DNA from: Ophiocordyceps camponoti-saundersi (nom. inval.)
Lineage: Eukaryota > Ascomycota > Sordariomycetes > Hypocreales > Ophiocordycipitaceae
Direction of reading: 5' to 3'
Assembly (NCBI GenBank): GCA_003339415.1
Contig: PDHQ01000101.1
Coordinates: 1 to 64,000 of the forward strand
DNA: 64,000 bases
The position numbers and the translations under genes are program-made. Under the pieces are notes generated by a model. That model worked only from the letters and a program-made list of their open reading frames with translations, ran no database searches and was not told where the DNA came from. This document shows, piece by piece, positions 1-10,542 of this stretch. Each line of letters opens with the position of its first letter. Positions within the stretch are counted from its first letter, which is position 1.

Positions 1-431
1 CTTTCTTTTCTTATAAGAATAAAAATAACTAATTAACTAACTAACTATTATTTATACCCTATATTATTCTTCTATAGTAAAGTTTATAAGGTTATAAACT
101 ATAGAAAGGGGAACGTGTAATAATCTAGGATATAAATACTAGTTAAAAGTACTATTCTTATTATATAAGCAGTATTTATTATATAAACGGCTTAATAATA
201 TAATTTATATAATAAAGTAAAAATACTAGTATCTAGTATTTAAGTTACGGCTAAACCTTGGAAGGTTAAATACCGGATAATAAAAAATAAGAATAACGAA
301 TAAAATTCCTAGGATAAGAAGAACAGTTAGAGACGGTTAAGAACGGAAAGAAATATTAGTTATTATAAATAAAGAATTATCTATTATAATTTATTATTAA
401 CTTAGAAACTAATAGAAGGTAATAGAATAGA

Positions 432-542
432 ATAAAGCTATTTTATTCGCTAAGAGAAATAGTAGATTTAAAATTAAAGGTTGATTTTAAAGTAGGAATT
501 TAATTTCAAAGCAAAAGAATATAATAGAAGTAAATAGAATAA
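432..542. repeat. Host tandem repeat unit interrupted by the copia insertion (left copy)
   Basis: The unit starting ATAAAGCTATTTTATTCGCTAA at 432 recurs at 8001 and 8094, beyond the right LTR. The 8001 to 8094 spacing is 93 bp; the left copy is longer by an internal stretch of about 18 bp. The retroelement therefore landed in an existing short tandem repeat. Confidence 0.7.
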
Positions 543-903
543 TGTTAGAGTCTTAGAGAGATTCTGCCAGAATCGGAAAGTCACGTAAAATAAAGAGTAA
601 GCGAAGTAATTAATTTATATATATAAGAGTAAGAAGGTAGGTATATATATATATAAACTCGAGAGCTTAGCCTCCGACCCTTAGGCTCGGAGGTTTTCCT
701 TATATATATAAGAAATAGCGGATCTTAAAGGGAAAGCTCTTAATAATAAAAAGGCTAGTTTCTAAGCTAGTAATATACTAAGTAAGATTATTTTATTATT
801 ACTAGGGAATCCGAATAATTATATCGGGGTAATAGAGTTTTCCTTCTAGGTCTCGTAATTATTTATAGTTATATAGGGCTAAATAAGTCCTTCCTTTCTA
901 ATA
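543..903 (-). repeat. 3' LTR of the copia element
   Basis: This is a 361-bp copy of the terminal repeat, starting TGTTAG and ending CTAATA. It aligns without length change to 7634-7994 and differs mainly by C/T and G/A transitions. It contains a short palindromic stem (AGCCTCCGACC...GGCTCGGAGG near 668-692). On the minus strand it is preceded by a purine-rich polypurine-tract candidate at about 904-915. Confidence 0.93.
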
Positions 904-1344
904 TACCCCTATAGGTTTTCTAGCGCTAATATTAGGGAACTTATAAGAAAAGAAAGGGAGGATTTTATAAGTAAAGCTATCGCGAGTTTTTTAACGCGGA
1001 GTTAATTGTTATTATTATCGTTATTAACCTTACTATTATTCTTATTAGTAGAATTAGCTAGAAAAGATACGTATCTTTTTTAGGCCTCTAAGGGCTAAAT
1101 ACCTAAGGTACCTCTTAGGTATAAATTTAACCTCTCCCCCCTTCTTAAGGCCTCTTTTCTTCTTCTTCTTTTCTTCTCTTAAGCTTATTAACCTCTTTAA
1201 TTATAAGTCCTAGCCTTTAAAGAGGGTGCCTTTTTCCGTTATATTATTACTAACTTATACTATTATTTAGTCTTTATAAACAATATATCTCTCGATACTA
1301 ACGTATTTACCGAGTAAGTTCTTACGATAATAGAGGAAATAAAC

Positions 1345-2465
1345 GCCGCCGCCGACGCTAGCGACCGCCTCGATCCCGTCTTACCGACGAATATACCCGC
1401 TAAGGGCGCTACTAGCTTATGCGCCCCGGAGGGGGCCACGGCTAGGTAAGAGGTAGGAGGTAAGGGGGGGCCGGCGGGCGATATTAATATTTCTACGCCC
1501 GCGCCGCCTAATCTAACTTCTTCTTTTAGAGTTTTTAACGCTTTTCTTACGCCCGTATATAATTATAATATTACGCCGGTATATTTTATTTTATAGTCCG
1601 CGCTTTTATATCTAAAATTAATAATCTTATAATAAAGATCTTAGCGGCTTATCGTAGCTTCGGGTATTATACGCGACTAGCCGTATATTTTATACCTTAA
1701 AGAATATATCGCTTATTATTCTTAAGCTAATTCGACGCGCGTAATTTTATACGCTACTTACGTAAATAAGTTACGTAAATATAAACTAGCTCCGCTCGTT
1801 TTAATTAATATTACGACTTAGTAAGATAAGGCGTAACGAGATAAAGATAAGGAAAATACGGATAAATTTTAAAGCTTTTTTAAGTCCGTAATAACTAGTA
1901 TAAAGTACCTATATTATCTAGTTAATATTAAATTCCTATAAGCGTAAGTTATATTCTCCGTATATTTTTTACTAGGCTATATTAATCTTTTTATAGCGAC
2001 GCCGTTAATATTATCTTCTCCGGCGATATTTTAGAGGAGGGCCGCGCCTTAGGCGATAAAAACGTAGAGGGCGATAGTAGTAATATAGTAATAATAAAGG
2101 ATAAATCTAAGGACGAAGTTACGGAGCCCGGCGCCGATAATAATAATAGCGACGCTAATTTTAATATAGTTCCCGATAAAGGCCTACGGGCTATAGTTAA
2201 ATACTTCGTTCGTTTTAATAAGCGTTTTTTAGCCCTTAAGGCTCGTATAGAGGCGGAGTCTACCGCCGTTAAGGCGGAGTTTACCGCGATAGCCGCCGCT
2301 AAGGCTAAAGAGATAGTAAATAAGTTAGCGAAAAAATCGGTATCTACGCTAAAGAAAAATCCCGCTCCGGCGGCGACTTAGCCCTCGACTCCGTCGAAAA
2401 CTAAGCGGAAGCGTCTTCCTTCTATAAGGGCGGGTTTAGCTTTAAAGAAATCGAAGAAGAATTAA
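1345..2465 (+). pseudogene. Extra ORF remnant inside the copia element, antisense to pol
   Basis: Between the end of pol and the 3' LTR, the plus strand carries GC-richer sequence that reads as protein. From about 1998 to the stop at 2463-2465 one frame is open except for a single RIP-type TAG. It begins DAVNIIFSGDILEEG and contains the alanine/lysine-rich stretch STAVKAEFTAIAAAKAKEI. It ends with a basic tail RAGLALKKSKKN. An upstream part (about 1345-1990) reads in another frame with only RIP-type stops, so a frameshift or a former intron separates the two. I recognise no domain. Antisense extra ORFs in this position are known from some LTR elements; that this is one is inference. Confidence 0.55.
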
Positions 2466-2699
2466 TATTATACTTATTTTTTCTCTATATATTTTCCTTA
2501 TAGATATCTCTATAAATCGCCTATTTATATCTTAATTAGTAATATCTTAGAAGTTTTTATATCTTATTTTAAGTATATTACTTAGTTAGTTTTTATTATT
2601 TTTAAGTCTTTATATTATCTATATTCGAAAAAATTATTCTAATAAAATAAATAGGTCTTATATTTATTATTATAAATCCCGCTTAGTTATTTACGGGAG

Positions 2700-5600
2700 G
2701 TCCTCGTTTTACTTATTAAGGTGCCCGCGTATATTTTTAAAACCTAACCTTATAACTAGGGATTTAAATAACGTATTTTAGAGGGGTTTAGTTAACCTAT
2801 CCGTAATTATTACGTTCGTTAAAGTATACTTAACCTTAATTATCCCTACTAAGACTTCTTATCGGAGCTAGTAGTTATAGATATCTATATATCTTAGTTT
2901 AGTATAAAGTTTAAATAGCTCCTTCGTAACTATCCCGACCGTTTATATATTATTATATTAGATTACTATAAATAGATTATCTAATTTAATAGTTAATTCT
3001 TTAAGTAACTTACTCGTAAAGAGAGATTTCTTCGCTATTTATAAAAGGGCTAGTAATTTAGCTTTTATTATAGAGGTTATAATAGTCTTTTACTTATTAG
3101 CACTCTAAGCGATTATGCCGCTAAATAGTCTAATTATATATACTTAAGAACTTTTACGGTCCTTATTATCCGCGAAAAAAGCGTCGCTAGCTACTTTAAG
3201 AGTGTCGGCACCCCCGAAGGAAAGGCTTAAATTTTTCGTTACCTTAAGGTAGCATAGTACCCTATCGATCGCTCGGTAGTAGTCCGCGCTTAGGTTATAG
3301 TTATACTTAGCGAGGCGTGCTACCGTAAATATAATATCTAGTCTTATTATTACCGTAGTAAATATAATAAAGCTTACCTTTTTCTAATATCTATTTATCG
3401 CTTAGGGCGTTACTTCCTTAAGGTTTAGCTTAGGGAGTATAGAACTTATCGGTATTTAGTAAGATCTCTTAATATTAGCGAGCTCTATAATTTTCTTAAT
3501 ATAGGCTTTTTAAGATAGCTAGATCTTCCGCTAAGTTCTATTATAGATAACTTAGAGTCCGATAAACTATCGAATTAGATATCTACTAGTTAGGATATAA
3601 TATTGCTAAAATTCTGCTTATAATTATTGCGACTTATCCGTATAATTCTTAAGGTTCCTAAAGATTATATTATTAATATAAAAGAATATAATAACGCCTC
3701 CCTTTATCGTATAGTAAAGTTTACTTAGAAGTATCTTAAACCCTATTTTCTTTAATATCGCTATAAAATACCGCTACTAAAGGAGCGGAGACTTTCGTAA
3801 GCCGTATAACGCGCGTTTTAACTTAAGGATAATTCCTCGCTTTATATACCCTTACGGTATCTATATAAAGATATCCTCGTCTAACGGTATATTAATAAAT
3901 ACGTTAACCGCGTTATATTAGGTAAGTTCTAAGTTAAACCTAGCTATAATAGCTATAAATATCCGGAAGCTTCTTACTACTAACGTTATAGCATATATCT
4001 CTGCCTTTATTATAGGTTATTAGTCTCCGCGAGCAACTACTCTAGCTTTATATATTATTAGCTTATCGTCCTAGTTAAATTTATATACGTATACTTATCG
4101 ATAGCCGATAATCTTTGCTATTACTTTCTTAGAAAGAATTTCCGATTATAAGTTTACGTATTCCGTATTATAGCTATAGAGATAATTACGTTCCGTATCT
4201 TTAAATAGCTTCTTTAGTAGGTGCCGAAATATTTATACGTAATTATTTAGGGCGTTAGGTAAAGTTCCCCGAGAAAGACTCCGTAAGTTAATTAGTCGGA
4301 GTAGATTTACTTTATTAAGTATTTTTCTATATATTAGTTCTCTACTAACTAGTCCTCCGAGGAGTCCCGTATAGAAAGCTACGTAGAATATTATCTCTTT
4401 TTCTTTTTCCCCGGAATTCGCTTCGGTAGCGGCAGTCCCGCTTAGTTTTCTCGTAAATTCGTTTCTTTCTTCTAAAAGTAGAATATATCTAACCTTCTTT
4501 AAGCTATTTCTTTTAAGCGTCCCTATTAAAATATACCTTAGTTTTCTATATCTTACTATTATCGTAGTAAATAAGCTAGCGGGTAGTATCCCCGGTAGCG
4601 TTAGATAGATTATACTAGTTTCCTAGGATTTTTATCCCTTAGCTAAATTTTCTACGCTACTTTTAATAGGTGCACTATCTGCCGATATATCTTTACTAAA
4701 TATATTCTATTAGATTTCTATCGGTTTATTAGTAAGTTCGAGATATATAATTTAATTAAGATTAATTATCTATCTCCTCCGAATATCTTTATCGGACGGT
4801 TCTTCGATTAGTATAATATCTATTATATTCTAGTTATTAGCGTTTTATTATAATATTTCCGTAATATACCTCGGGTTTATCTCCCTTAAACTATTTCTAA
4901 GGAAGTCGAAAATCCCGTAAAATATTTCGCGTTCGTTAAATAAAATATCTTAGGTAAATACGATCTTATTTTCGCTAGGTAGCTATATCCGATAAATATA
5001 ACTTAACTTATAACCGATTAAAAATCTAATCTAAGCCTTTAGATTAAGTTTTTTTAGATAGTTTTATTTAAGCTTCGCGTCCATAGTTATTACGTACGCC
5101 TTATAACCGTATACGCGGAGGTAAGCTAGATAGGGCTTTTTCCGGAAAATACCCTTATACGGGGTCTTCTATCCGTTTAAAATCCTCGGAGTCCTATTAT
5201 ATAGGTAAACGGCGGACTTAAAGATTTCCCGCTAGAAAGCTACTAGTAATTATCCTCTTATCGCCCTTACCTTTATTTTTAGGATACCCCTAACGCGTTC
5301 TGCCTTACCGTTTTACTTCTACGTATAAGGTGCGGAGAAGTTTATACGAATATTCCTACTTTTTAAAAACTCTAAAATATCCGGTCGGTTTCTAATCTTA
5401 TTATCCGTCTTTATTACTCGGATATAGAACCTATATTAATATATAAAATATCGGAATACTATTTTTAGCGTTTTAAGAATCGTATATTATATTCGGTTAA
5501 TTAGGTAAAAATCTTATATAAACTTTATATTTCTATTAGTAATTAATATTACCGAAAAATAGCCTATAAAGTCCTTCTTAAAATTATAGAAGTCGATTAT

Positions 5601-7600
5601 AAGCGTTTTACCCGGTATCTCTAGCTTCTCCCTTAGAATCCTACTAATTTATTACTTTATCTTTACTATAGCGTAGCTTTTATATTCGTTAATTAATACG
5701 CTATCCTTTCTAGTTAATTATATTTATATTTTATTATAGTTATTATTAATATAGTTAAGAACTTATAAACTTAGGTATCTAAGTCTTAAGTGCTATATAT
5801 TTATTACTAACTTTCTTACTTTCTAAGGGGTATAAGATATATATTTCCTTCGCCTTATCGCGAATAATATATAATTTATCTATTTTAGGATATATTCTAG
5901 GACAAATTAGTTATAGATAAGTTTTATAATTACGATAATTTTATTATCCGCTATTTTTAATATCGAATTTTCTTAACTAAGGTTATTATCCTACTATATT
6001 CCTTTAAACTTTAATAGTTAGTAAAATACTAGGTTATACGTAAAATCTCGGTAATACGCGATATTCCGTAATTTTAGTAACGCTATTTTTATTCTAATTA
6101 GTATTTTAATATTTACTTTACCGTATCCTTTAATAGGAACTTTATTATCCCCTACCTAAACGAAATCTCCGAGGTTTAAGCTACGGAATTATATAAATCG
6201 TTCGCAGTTATTAAAAATATAGATTATTATACCCGAGTTAAGAATTATTAAATAATATAGTAGGTATTTCGTAGTAGAGAATACTACGTAAAAGGAGGTC
6301 CTAAGAAAGAAAGTTACTATAATATAACCCTTTTTATAGGAGAGATACGGAGAGGAGTAGAAAGAGTTAGACTTAATTTTACTATCTTTAATCTTTTTTA
6401 AGTTTAAGCCCTACTTCCGAGTATTTTCCTCGGCGATTCTTAATATACGTAAGCTTTGCTACTATAATAGGGCGTTATTCCGTAATAAAAAGTAGCGATC
6501 TCTCTTATATCTAAATCCTTCGTATAGATTATATTAATTTTCCGGGGCTCGCCTATAATATTCCTCGGAGTTCCGCCTTTTTTTTTCGTTTTAACCTTAA
6601 TTTTTATTACTATAATATCTATTATCCTATCTTTCTTTACGGCGATTATTATCGCGGCGGTCGTCCCTTTTTCCTCCTTCTCCGTAGTCTTTCTTTCGGT
6701 TATTTCTATCGTATTTTAGTTTACGATTATCGGATTTATTCTTTTCCTTATTTTTTCCTTTAGAGTTAGTCTTTTCCTCCTTACCTTTAAATCCTAGGAA
6801 TACCCCGTTATCTAAATATCTTATCGTAGTAGCTAGTATCGTATCTAAATAATAGATAAAGTTATTAATAAAGTCCGTAATATAAAAACCCTTTTTATTA
6901 TATTCGTTCGCCTATTTAAAATAAGTTATCTAGGTCTATATATATAGGTACGGGCGGACTATATTATAGAATTAGGTTATCTATATAAAATTATTATTTA
7001 CCTAAGATAATCCCTCGGATTTCGTAGCGTTAATATTCTTCCTCTAATCGTAAAACTAAGTATATTAATTTTTTAGCGGAGATTAGTAATCCTTAATACT
7101 TATAGCTAATTTATATTCTATAAGGAGGTTACGATAGTATTCTCTATCTAAGATCCTAACCTCCGCTTATAAAGTCTTATATTATATTTTTACTATCTAA
7201 CTTTCTTTATAATATAGAGAGAACTATTAGGGGTTTACAGTTTCTTAAATCTAGGCCCGAAGGTTTTTATTATACTTCCTTACCTTTTCCTATTTATCGT
7301 ATTTTTCCTAGTATTTAGCCTTTAGGAAATTATAATCCTAAATAAATATTTCTCGGGCTATCCTTAAAATATTAGTTCGTTCGTATACCTCTATATCTAA
7401 CTCCGGGCGAATTAGTTTAATATCCTAAAGACTTCCGTTAGTAAAGATATACTTCTATAGCTCCTTAAATTTAGCTTAGGTCCTAAAAGCGCGGTCCTAG
7501 TATTTCTAGTCGCTATTTTTAATTAGTTTCGTAAAGGTCTTAGTTTTACTTATCTTATTTAGGATATTTCTCTTAGAGACTAGTATCTTATATCTTAGCG
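2700..7600 (-). pseudogene. Decayed copia gag-pol (integrase, reverse transcriptase)
   Basis: Reading the minus strand and treating TAA/TAG as former CAA, CAG or TGG reveals copia Pol. The integrase C-terminal part of the catalytic core lies near 5330-5130 (FSAPYT..NGKAERVRG, then YLYNRTPR). The reverse transcriptase lies near 3940-3600: a VFINIPLDEDIF-type start, then LKRALYGLRKSPLL at about 3781-3825, then FFYINNIIF at about 3660-3690, where the YVDD catalytic aspartates have become asparagines. RNase H is expected around 3300-2750 and gag upstream of 6500; I did not resolve their boundaries. Many stops make it non-coding. Confidence 0.85.
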
Positions 7601-7633
7601 CGTATAGTAAAGCTAATTAATACGGCTTTTAAC

Positions 7634-7994
7634 TATTAGAGTTTTAGAGAGATTCTACCGGAATCGGAAAGTTACGTAAAATAAAAAGTAAGCGAAGTAA
7701 TTAATTTATATATATAAGAGTAAGAAGGTAGGTATATATATATATAAACTCGAGAGCTTAGCCTCTAACCTTTAGGCTTAGAGGTCTTCCTTATATATAT
7801 AAGAAATAGCGGATCTTAGAGGGAAAGCTCTTAATAATAAAAAGGCTAGTTTCTAAGCTAGTAATATACTAAGTAAGATTATTCTATCGTTACTAGGGAA
7901 TCCGAATAATTATATCGGGGTAGTAGAGTTTTCCTTTTAAGTCTTATAATTATTTATAGTTATATAGGGCTAAGTGGGTCCTTCCTTTCTAATA
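7634..7994 (-). repeat. 5' LTR of the copia element
   Basis: Second 361-bp terminal repeat, starting TATTAG (RIP-altered TGTTAG) and ending CTAATA, followed directly by the AATAA target duplication. The differences from the 543-903 copy are mostly transitions. Both copies were therefore mutated by RIP after insertion, and LTR divergence cannot be used as a clock here. Confidence 0.93.
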
Positions 7995-8125
7995 AATAAG
8001 ATAAAGCTATTCTATTCGCTAAGGAATATAGTGGATTTAAAATTAAAGGTTAATTTTAAAGTAAAAGAATATAATAGAAGTAAATAGAATAAGATAAAGC
8101 TATTTTATTCGTTAGTATATTTATA
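7995..8125. repeat. Host tandem repeat units (right copies)
   Basis: Starting with the AATAA target duplication, a 93-bp unit (8001-8093) is followed by the start of another copy at 8094. Both match the unit at 432-542 to the left of the retroelement. Together they define the pre-insertion site. Confidence 0.7.
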
Positions 8126-8459
8126 ATATAAAGCTTCTACGGTATTTTATAGCTTTCTAGCTAGCTTATATAATTAGATAGTTTCTTAGAGAAGGAAAAC
8201 TATAAAAGGAAGGCTTCCTTCCCTCGAAGGGTCTTTCCTTTCCTTCTTCTCTAAGCTTTTAATCTAAATAATTTGCACCTTAAAAGCTTACTCTCTATAA
8301 CCTTCCCCTGCCTTATAAGATATTCCTATTTAGGAAGTTCTTACTTATTTATACTTTATAAATTTCCTATTCTAGCTACCTACTGCCTAGTTAAAGTAAG
8401 TAAAGCCCCTTACCTTCTTATTACCTCTTTTCTCTTTACCTTTAAAAGCTTAGATTAAG

Positions 8460-9960
8460 GGCTACGGGTAAGATTAGGTAATTACGAGTACGATCCGTAA
8501 TATTAAACCCGATATTAGTAAAGGTTATACGATAACTTATTTCTATTATAAGTATAACCGTACCTACCCCTAAGGTAGTAACCTTAGTTATAATAACGGT
8601 AAGATTAGCCCGGCTATTCGGGTCGAAAATATCGAACTAGTTAAGGGAGTTAAAGATATATATTAAGCACCCCCTATTAAAGAGGATGCTATCTTTTATC
8701 TCCGCACCCTTCGAAGCGAGATTCCCTAGGGCTATAAAGACGCCTAAGGTTTCCTTATCCCTCCGTTAGCCGGTAGTTCTTTTATTTTCCTTCTTCTATT
8801 AATTAACCTTCCGTTAAGTTAATTAGTCGCGGGCTACCTTATCTATAACCTATTAAAAAAAGTTATCGTTAAGATTAATCCGATCTTATAGAAAAGAAAG
8901 GATTAAATTAGGGAGAACGTAAAAATACTTTCTTTAGTAATTTTCCTTCCTCTTAAACTCTTAAAGATACTTTCGGCTATACTAAGTATAAACTTAAGCG
9001 TTACGCTCTCTAAGGTTATTAATTAAAAAAGAAAAAGGAGGGGCCCGTTTTCCCGGGCGGCTATTTTAATCCTTATTTTATAAGGTATTTACTTTTATCT
9101 ATTACTTAAAATTATCGTAAATAATAAAGGCTATTTTCTTCTTAATCTAATTAGGCTTAGGAGCCTTATAATTAGCCCTCCTAAACTTCTAAAAAACGTT
9201 AATAAATTAAGAAGCTTTTCCACGGTCTTTATAGCAGACTAGATTAAGGTTATATTATATTATTTATATAAATAAGGGATAATGATTTTTTATTACGTAG
9301 ATAAAATATTTAATATATACCTTATTAGTAAACTTTACGCTATTTAGTTATAAGTAAATCCGCTAAGCTTAGATTAATTAAGTAACTTAGTTATTAATAT
9401 CTCCTTTTAAGGGATCCTATAAGAATAGGTCGCGTAACTTATCCTTAGCGAGTTTATATTTAATAGTATTACTAGGCTATACGAGGGCATATAGCGTTAC
9501 TAATTTCTCCCTTAGTAAAAAGTCCCCTTAAATTAGGGACTAATAAGCTAATAAGAGGCTTGCTTAGATAAAGGGATTTATCCTCTCTAGTATTTTCCTT
9601 ATCTAATAATATTCCTTTAAGTCTTCTTAGAAGTTTAGAAAAGTAAATATTTTATACTCTTCTCTAAGTAGTTAAAGAGTCTTAGGGTTAAGGGTCTTAC
9701 TCCTTATTTAACCTCCTAAGCTTATAAACGGGATTTCTAATTAATCTAGCTTTATAAAAATCTCTTATATTTCTAAGTTTATAAAAAATTAGATATTATA
9801 GCCTTATATTATATTAATAATATCTTAGTACTAATTAGTCTAATCTTTAGGGTTTTTAAGAATAAAGGTAAGTTTAACTAATATTATAAAGTTTACTATT
9901 ATATTAGTTATTATATTATTAAAATTATTAATTATAGTTAAAAATTAATAAATTTAAGGG
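8460..9960 (-). mobile_element. Fragment of a second copia-like element (gag-protease)
   Basis: On the minus strand, about 8710-8460 reads as a retroviral-type aspartic protease region with RIP-type stops: KDSILFNRGC, a hydrophobic/threonine-rich stretch, then TRNYLILPVALN. The first part resembles the copia protease LF-D-x-G-C-T-x-H-I motif with Asp changed to Asn. Sequence from about 9000 to 9960 reads as a charged, gag-like frame with scattered RIP stops. I found no flanking LTR pair, so it is a partial or differently bounded copy. Family assignment is moderate; decay is certain. Confidence 0.55.
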
Positions 9961-10542
9961 TTATAAGTCCGCTAAAAAAAGTAATAATAGCCTTACTTTT
10001 ATAAAGGCTTAATTAATTAAATAAATTTATAAAATATAGGTTATATAAGCTATAAAAACGGTAAAATTAAATAAATTAAATTAGAGAGTATTAACCGGGC
10101 TTATAACTATTAGATAAGGAGGAGGCGTATAAATTATATTAATTAATATACTTACCTTTTTAAAACGGAGGGAATTATCGTTATCTTTATATATATAATA
10201 AAGACTATCCGTATCTACCTCTTATACCGTGATGCCCTTATAAATAAGCCTTTATTCCTATATCTTATATATTGCCCCGGATATAGCCCTTTTTCCTAAT
10301 AGGAATTCCGTTTCCTAGGTTGCGGAGCCGTTGCTGTGATGACTGCACGCCTTAAGGGATGACAAAACGTACGCCTAACCCACCCTTGTCTTAGCCCTCT
10401 GACATATATAAATAGGTTGAACAAGGTAGTATATGAAGGCATACTATGCCCCTTACCGGTCCAACATGTAAAGATGCCATCCAACCAACCAACTAACACC
10501 AACACATACTCACACGCACACACATGCAAGCAAACCCCATCA

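Larger units (their letters stand above)
543..7994 (-). mobile_element. Complete Ty1/copia LTR retrotransposon, RIP-inactivated
   Basis: Two 361-bp direct repeats (543-903 and 7634-7994) bound a 7,452-bp element. It is flanked by identical 5-bp target duplications AATAA (538-542 and 7995-7999). LTR ends read TGTTAG...CTAATA, a RIP-altered TG...CA. Internal coding runs on the minus strand. Integrase near 5130-5400 shows a PYTxxxNGxAER-type motif. Reverse transcriptase near 3600-3940 shows a copia-like ALYGLRKSPLL motif. Integrase upstream of RT is the copia order. A purine-rich tract on the minus strand abuts the 543-903 repeat, as expected for the polypurine tract, so 7634-7994 is the 5' LTR. 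The YVDD box reads YINN, so the element is dead. Confidence 0.93.
1..10295. repeat. AT-rich, RIP-degraded repeat block
   Basis: This stretch is strongly AT-rich and contains no intact gene. Where old reading frames can be recognised, nearly all stops are TAA or TAG where CAA, CAG or TGG would be expected, and catalytic GAY codons have become AAY. That is the signature of C-to-T and G-to-A repeat-induced point mutation. The block carries a complete copia element and part of a second one (listed separately). From 1 to about 430 I recognise nothing beyond AT-rich sequence. From 9960 to 10295 it is AT-rich and featureless. The change to GC-balanced genic DNA at about 10300 is abrupt, roughly 250 bp from the end of the PPR gene. 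Confidence 0.9.

Noticed and set aside
8273..8458. 61-codon ORF in the AT-rich block
   Set aside because: It starts at TTG, is compositionally AT-driven and lies in RIP-degraded DNA.
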